A stretch of DNA of 64,000 nucleotides from NCBI RefSeq assembly GCF_036898465.1, contig NZ_JARUMJ010000001.1, positions 1,364,001 to 1,428,000 on the forward strand, in the 5' to 3' direction. The notes under the pieces were generated by a model that was not told where the DNA came from, did no database searches, and was given only the letters and a program-made list of their open reading frames with translations. Position 1 is the first letter of the stretch. Every line of letters starts with the position of its first letter. Source of the DNA: Streptomyces sp. B21-105 (GTDB lineage Bacteria; Actinomycetota; Actinomycetes; Streptomycetales; Streptomycetaceae). Of the stretch, positions 61,113 through 64,000 are shown piece after piece. A program made the translations under genes and the position numbers.

Positions 61113-62447
61113 ATGACCGAAGTGCTGCTGCTCCTGGTGGCGATCCTGCTGTCGTTCGCGTGCGGCGCCTTCGTCGCCGCCGAGTTCTCGTTGACCACGG
61201 TCGAGCGCAGCGAGCTGGAGCGGGCGGTGGAGCGCGGCGAACGCGGCGCGGCCGGTGCGCTCAAGGCGGTGCGCAACCTCACCTTCCAGCTCTCCGGCGC
61301 CCAGCTCGGCATCACCGTCACCAACCTGGTGGTCGGCATGCTGTCCGAGCCGTCGATCGCCAAGCTGATCGCCGGGCCGCTGGAATCGCTCGGACTGTCC
61401 GACTCCACGTCGAGCTCCGTCGCTCTGGTGCTGGGCACGGCGCTGTCCACGGTGTTCCTGATGGTCGTGGGCGAGCTGGTGCCGAAGAACTGGGCGATCT
61501 CCTCCCCGCTCGCGGTGGCCAAGCGCGTGGGCAACGCGCAGCGCTGGTTCAGCGCCGCCTTCCGCCCCTTCATCAGCCACCTCAACAACACCGCGAACCA
61601 CATCGTGCGCCGCTTCGGCGTGGAGCCCACCGAGGAGCTCGTCGCCGCGCGCGGCCCCCAGGAGCTCGCGGCCCTGGCCCGGCACTCCGCACGGGAGGGC
61701 GCCCTGGAGGCGGACACCGCGGAGCTGTTCGTACGAACGCTGAACCTGGCCGACCTCATGGCGGAGAACGTGATGACACCGCGCGTGCAGGTCATCGCCC
61801 TGGACGCGACGGCGACCTGCGAGGACGTGGCGAACGCGACCCAGGCGACGGGCCTGTCCCGCTTCCCCGTGTACCGCGGGAACCTCGACTCGGTGGTGGG
61901 GACCGCGCACATCAAGGACGCGCTGGCGGTGCCCGCCGGACGACGCGCGCGGGTGCCCGTCGCCGAGATCATGCGGGACCCTCTCCTCGTCCCCGAGTCG
62001 CTCACCGTGGACCGGTTGCTGGACCGGCTGTCCGGCAAGCGGACGATGGCCGTCGTCATCGACGAGTACGGCGGGACCGCGGGCGTGGCCACGCTGGAGG
62101 ACATCGTGGAGGAGGTCGTCGGCGAGGTCCGTGACGAACACGACCCGCACGAGACGCCCGAACTGGCGCCCGCGGGCACCGACGACGACGGCCGCGCCCT
62201 GTACTCGGCCGACGGCGCCGCCCGCACCGACCAGCTCGCGCGCGTCGGCCTGCACGCGCCCGAGGGTCCGTACGAGACGCTGGCCGGGCTGGTCGCGACG
62301 GAGCTGGGCCGGATACCGGCCGTCGGCGACACCGTCGAGGTCGCCGGCTGGGGGATGGACGTGGTGGACGCATCCGGCCGCCGGGCCGCGCGCGTGCTGC
62401 TGCACGCCCCGCTCGTCGACACCCGTGAGGAAGGGGCCGAGCAGTGA
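61113..62447 (+). CDS. CNNM/CorC-type transporter-like protein with CBS domains (TlyC family)
   Basis: 444 residues from ATG 61113, with GGAGGAG six bases upstream. Membrane CNNM domain about 1-200 (LLLLVAILLSFACGAFVAAE, VTNLVVGMLSEPSIAKLIAG, FLMVVGELVPKNWAISSPLA), CBS pair about 205-335 (DLMAENVMTPRVQVIALDAT, YRGNLDSVVGTAHIKDALAV, MAVVIDEYGGTAGVATLEDI) and a CorC_HlyC domain about 345-440. Such proteins bind nucleotides and transport or sense Mg2+/metals, though annotated hemolysin. Its stop overlaps the next homologue by 4 nt (GTGA), so the two likely pair. Confidence 0.92.
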   Translation: MTEVLLLLVAILLSFACGAFVAAEFSLTTVERSELERAVERGERGAAGALKAVRNLTFQLSGAQLGITVTNLVVGMLSEPSIAKLIAGPLESLGLSDSTSSSVALVLGTALSTVFLMVVGELVPKNWAISSPLAVAKRVGNAQRWFSAAFRPFISHLNNTANHIVRRFGVEPTEELVAARGPQELAALARHSAREGALEADTAELFVRTLNLADLMAENVMTPRVQVIALDATATCEDVANATQATGLSRFPVYRGNLDSVVGTAHIKDALAVPAGRRARVPVAEIMRDPLLVPESLTVDRLLDRLSGKRTMAVVIDEYGGTAGVATLEDIVEEVVGEVRDEHDPHETPELAPAGTDDDGRALYSADGAARTDQLARVGLHAPEGPYETLAGLVATELGRIPAVGDTVEVAGWGMDVVDASGRRAARVLLHAPLVDTREEGAEQ

Positions 62448-63457
62448 CCGCCGTCCAGTTGCTCATCGGGCTGGCGACCCTCGTCGTCAACGCGTTCTTC
62501 GTCGGCGCCGAGTTCGCGCTGATCTCGGTACGCCGCTCCCAGATCGAGCCGTACGCCGAACAGGGCGACCGGCGCGGGCGCAGCGTGCTGTGGGGTCTGC
62601 AGCACGTGTCGGCGCTGATGGCCGCGGCGCAGCTCGGCATCACCCTGTGCACGCTGGTCCTCGGCGTGGTCGCCGAACCCGCCATCGCGCACCTGCTGGA
62701 GCCGGTGTTCCACGCGCTGGGCGTGCCCGAGGGCGCCGGACACGCGGTGTCCTTCGTGATCGCGCTGACGGCCGCCACCTATCTGCACATGCTGCTCGGC
62801 GAGATGGTGCCGAAGAACATCGCGCTCGCGGAGCCGGTGCGCAGCGCCCTGCTGCTGGGACCGCCGCTGGTCGCACTCGCCAGGGCGCTGCGGCCGGTGA
62901 TCTTCGCGATCAACGCCTTCGCCAACGGGCTGCTGAAGCTGCTCCGGGTCGAGACGAAGGACGAGGTCAGCGCGACGTTCTCGGACGCGGAGCTGGCGCA
63001 GATCGTCCGGGACGCCGGCGAGGCCGGCCTCATCGACGACCGCGCCCAGGAACGTCTGCACGACGCCCTGGAGCTGGGCCGCCGCCCGGTGCGGGACGTC
63101 GTCCTGCCGCTGGAACGCGTCGTCTACGCGCGCGTGGGGGTCACTCCGGAAGGGCTGGAACAGCTGGCGGCGGAGTCCGGGTTCTCCCGCTTCCCCGTGG
63201 TGGACGAGGGGCGCCGGATCGTCGGCTACCTGCACGTGAAGGACGCGCTGGACGCCTCGCCGCGGGACCTGGCGTTCGCGCTGCGGGACATGCGACCCAT
63301 CGCGCGGGTACGGGAGGCGACGCCGCTGGACGACGTCCTCACCGCGATGCGGGGCAGCCGGACGCATCTGGCGGCCGTGCTCGGCTCCGACGGCAGGCTG
63401 GCCGGCCTGGTCACCATGGAGGACGTGCTCCAGGAGCTCTTCGGGCGGCGGACGTAG
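62444..63457 (+). CDS. CNNM/CorC-type protein, shorter paralogue
   Basis: 337 residues from GTG 62444, overlapping the upstream paralogue. CNNM domain about 1-195 (FVGAEFALISVRRSQIEPYA, LMAAAQLGITLCTLVLGVVA, YLHMLLGEMVPKNIALAEPV) and two CBS motifs about 215-335 (DVVLPLERVVYARVGVTPEG, VVDEGRRIVGYLHVKDALDA, HLAAVLGSDGRLAGLVTMED) ending LQELFGRRT with no CorC C-terminal domain. Complementary to the longer first protein; co-translation suggests a heteromer for cation export or sensing. Conserved in Streptomyces as a tandem pair. Confidence 0.92.
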   Translation: MTAVQLLIGLATLVVNAFFVGAEFALISVRRSQIEPYAEQGDRRGRSVLWGLQHVSALMAAAQLGITLCTLVLGVVAEPAIAHLLEPVFHALGVPEGAGHAVSFVIALTAATYLHMLLGEMVPKNIALAEPVRSALLLGPPLVALARALRPVIFAINAFANGLLKLLRVETKDEVSATFSDAELAQIVRDAGEAGLIDDRAQERLHDALELGRRPVRDVVLPLERVVYARVGVTPEGLEQLAAESGFSRFPVVDEGRRIVGYLHVKDALDASPRDLAFALRDMRPIARVREATPLDDVLTAMRGSRTHLAAVLGSDGRLAGLVTMEDVLQELFGRRT

Positions 63458-63464
63458 GCCGTCC

Positions 63465-63500
63465 GGCCCGTCCGTGGGGTGATCACGCCCATGGACGGGC
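63465..63500 (+). terminator. Hairpin after the CNNM pair
   Basis: GGCCCGTCC (63465-63473) pairs with GGACGGGCC (63492-63500), the stem extendable inward as TGGG/CCCA around GTGATCACG, eight bases past the stop. Likely terminator of the two-gene operon. Confidence 0.7.
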
Positions 63501-63610
63501 CCGACGGCCTGGACAACGGCCTGAACGAGCCGGACGGCCCGGACGGCCGAGGGCCCGGCCAGGCCCGACCGACCAGCGGGTATGAGACTCGGGCTACTAT
63601 CGGTGTCGCC

Positions 63611-64000
63611 ATGCAGACGAACACCATTCCCCCGTACTCCAGCCTGGTCGCCGTCGGCGACTCGTTCACCGAAGGCATGTCGGACCGGCTGCCCGACGGC
63701 TCCTACCGAGGCTGGGCCGACCTCCTCGCCGCGCGGATGGCGGCCCGCACCCCCGGTTTCCGGTACGCCAACCTCGCGGTGCGCGGCAAGCTGATCGGGC
63801 AGATCGTCGAGGAGCAGGTGCCGGTGGCCGCCGCGATGGGCGCCGACGTGATCACCCTGGTCGGCGGCCTCAACGACACCTTGCGCCCCAAGTGCGACAT
63901 GGGCCGGGTCAAAGGCCTGCTGACCGAGGCGGTGGAGCGGCTCGCACCGTCGTGCAAGCAGCTGGTGCTGATGCGCAGCCCGGGCCGGCAGGGGCCGGTC
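63611..64000 (+). CDS. SGNH/GDSL hydrolase (partial, 3' end outside window)
   Basis: First 130 residues from ATG 63611 (an ATG at 63491 is in frame but would start inside a hairpin and give a Gly/Asp-rich leader). Block I SLVAVGDSFTEGM holds the catalytic Ser (GDS), block II Gly in YANLAVRGKLI, block III ITLVGGLNDTLRP (the Asn of the oxyanion hole). A GCTACTATCGG -10-like element is eight bases before the start, so the mRNA may be nearly leaderless. Esterase or lipase of unknown substrate; full length is usually about 250. No signal peptide, so cytoplasmic. Confidence 0.88.
   Translation, partial: MQTNTIPPYSSLVAVGDSFTEGMSDRLPDGSYRGWADLLAARMAARTPGFRYANLAVRGKLIGQIVEEQVPVAAAMGADVITLVGGLNDTLRPKCDMGRVKGLLTEAVERLAPSCKQLVLMRSPGRQGPV

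Noticed and set aside
60938..63367. An 809-codon minus-strand open frame opposite the CNNM pair
   Set aside because: Ser/Arg/Thr-biased antisense frame without motif; the plus strand holds complete CNNM and CBS motifs.

Overview
The window is high-GC (about 72-73%) actinobacterial DNA, almost certainly a Streptomyces chromosome. Nearly every gene has G or C at the third codon position, GTG and TTG starts are common, and Streptomyces hallmarks are present: a DUF5753/DUF397 regulator pair, a c-di-AMP (ydaO-type) riboswitch before an NlpC/P60 gene, MurT/GatD, a secreted tripeptidyl aminopeptidase, a class-2 lipase, SpoIIE/PAS phosphatases and dispersed GAACTGCGCGAC-type repeats. From memory of S. 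coelicolor, the gene order (DNA ligase, Pfk, Tap, urease, bioFBAD, lipase) resembles its left arm around SCO1200-SCO1270. That placement is recollection, not a computed alignment.

Layout. 1-7.4 kb: edge-truncated FAD hydroxylase, a STAS/ATPase partner-switch pair, a DUF6629 membrane protein, an ECF sigma factor fused to its own zinc-finger/membrane anti-sigma module, an NCS1 permease with a cysteine-rich tail and a small membrane protein. 7.5-11.7 kb: a translationally coupled oxidoreductase/acyl-CoA dehydrogenase operon, a cupin-XRE regulator and the wreck of its likely FAD-oxidoreductase neighbour. 11.8-17.8 kb: ATP-dependent DNA ligase, NUDIX hydrolase, succinate-semialdehyde dehydrogenase, and an acyl-CoA dehydrogenase/TetR divergent pair with visible operators. 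17.9-23.2 kb: peptide deformylase, murT-gatD (lipid II amidation), 6-phosphofructokinase and a CtaG-like protein. 23.2-27.3 kb: a four-gene LytTR/small membrane protein/sodium symporter/LytS operon that looks like a nutrient-sensing transport unit. 27.3-30.3 kb: a MITE-like element, then an AsnC regulator with dimethylargininase and ornithine aminotransferase.

30.4-37.2 kb: two PAS/SpoIIE phosphatases (one with a Gly/Pro-rich insert in its GAF region), an acyltransferase and secreted Tap. 37.3-42 kb: the complete urease operon ureABCFGD. 42-47.2 kb: an orphan Phd antitoxin, a lone ClpP paralogue whose catalytic His is Arg, a tandem-repeat patch, the riboswitch and NlpC/P60 gene, and a WhiJ-like cluster (ATPase, XRE-DUF5753, DUF397). 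47.2-51.8 kb: divergent biotin genes bioF / bioBAD, with a Cys/His-repeat tail on BioB. 51.8-56.7 kb: a frameshifted LuxR regulator, secreted lipase, methyltransferase and a degenerate Fic toxin with a ribbon-helix-helix antitoxin. 56.7-64 kb: an ABC exporter pair, a GNAT acetyltransferase, two coupled CNNM/CorC-type proteins and an edge-truncated SGNH hydrolase.

Overall this is mostly chromosomal housekeeping and catabolism (nitrogen release from urea and arginine, fatty-acid and acyl-CoA oxidation, biotin supply, cell-wall amidation) interleaved with signalling modules. I see no rRNA, tRNA, intact insertion sequence, phage or CRISPR array. The least ordinary items are the fused sigma/anti-sigma gene, the His-to-Arg ClpP with its small coupled partner, the Cys-rich tails on BioB and the NCS1 permease, the symporter with an extracytoplasmic insert inside a two-component operon, the MITE-like element, and the frameshifted regulator.
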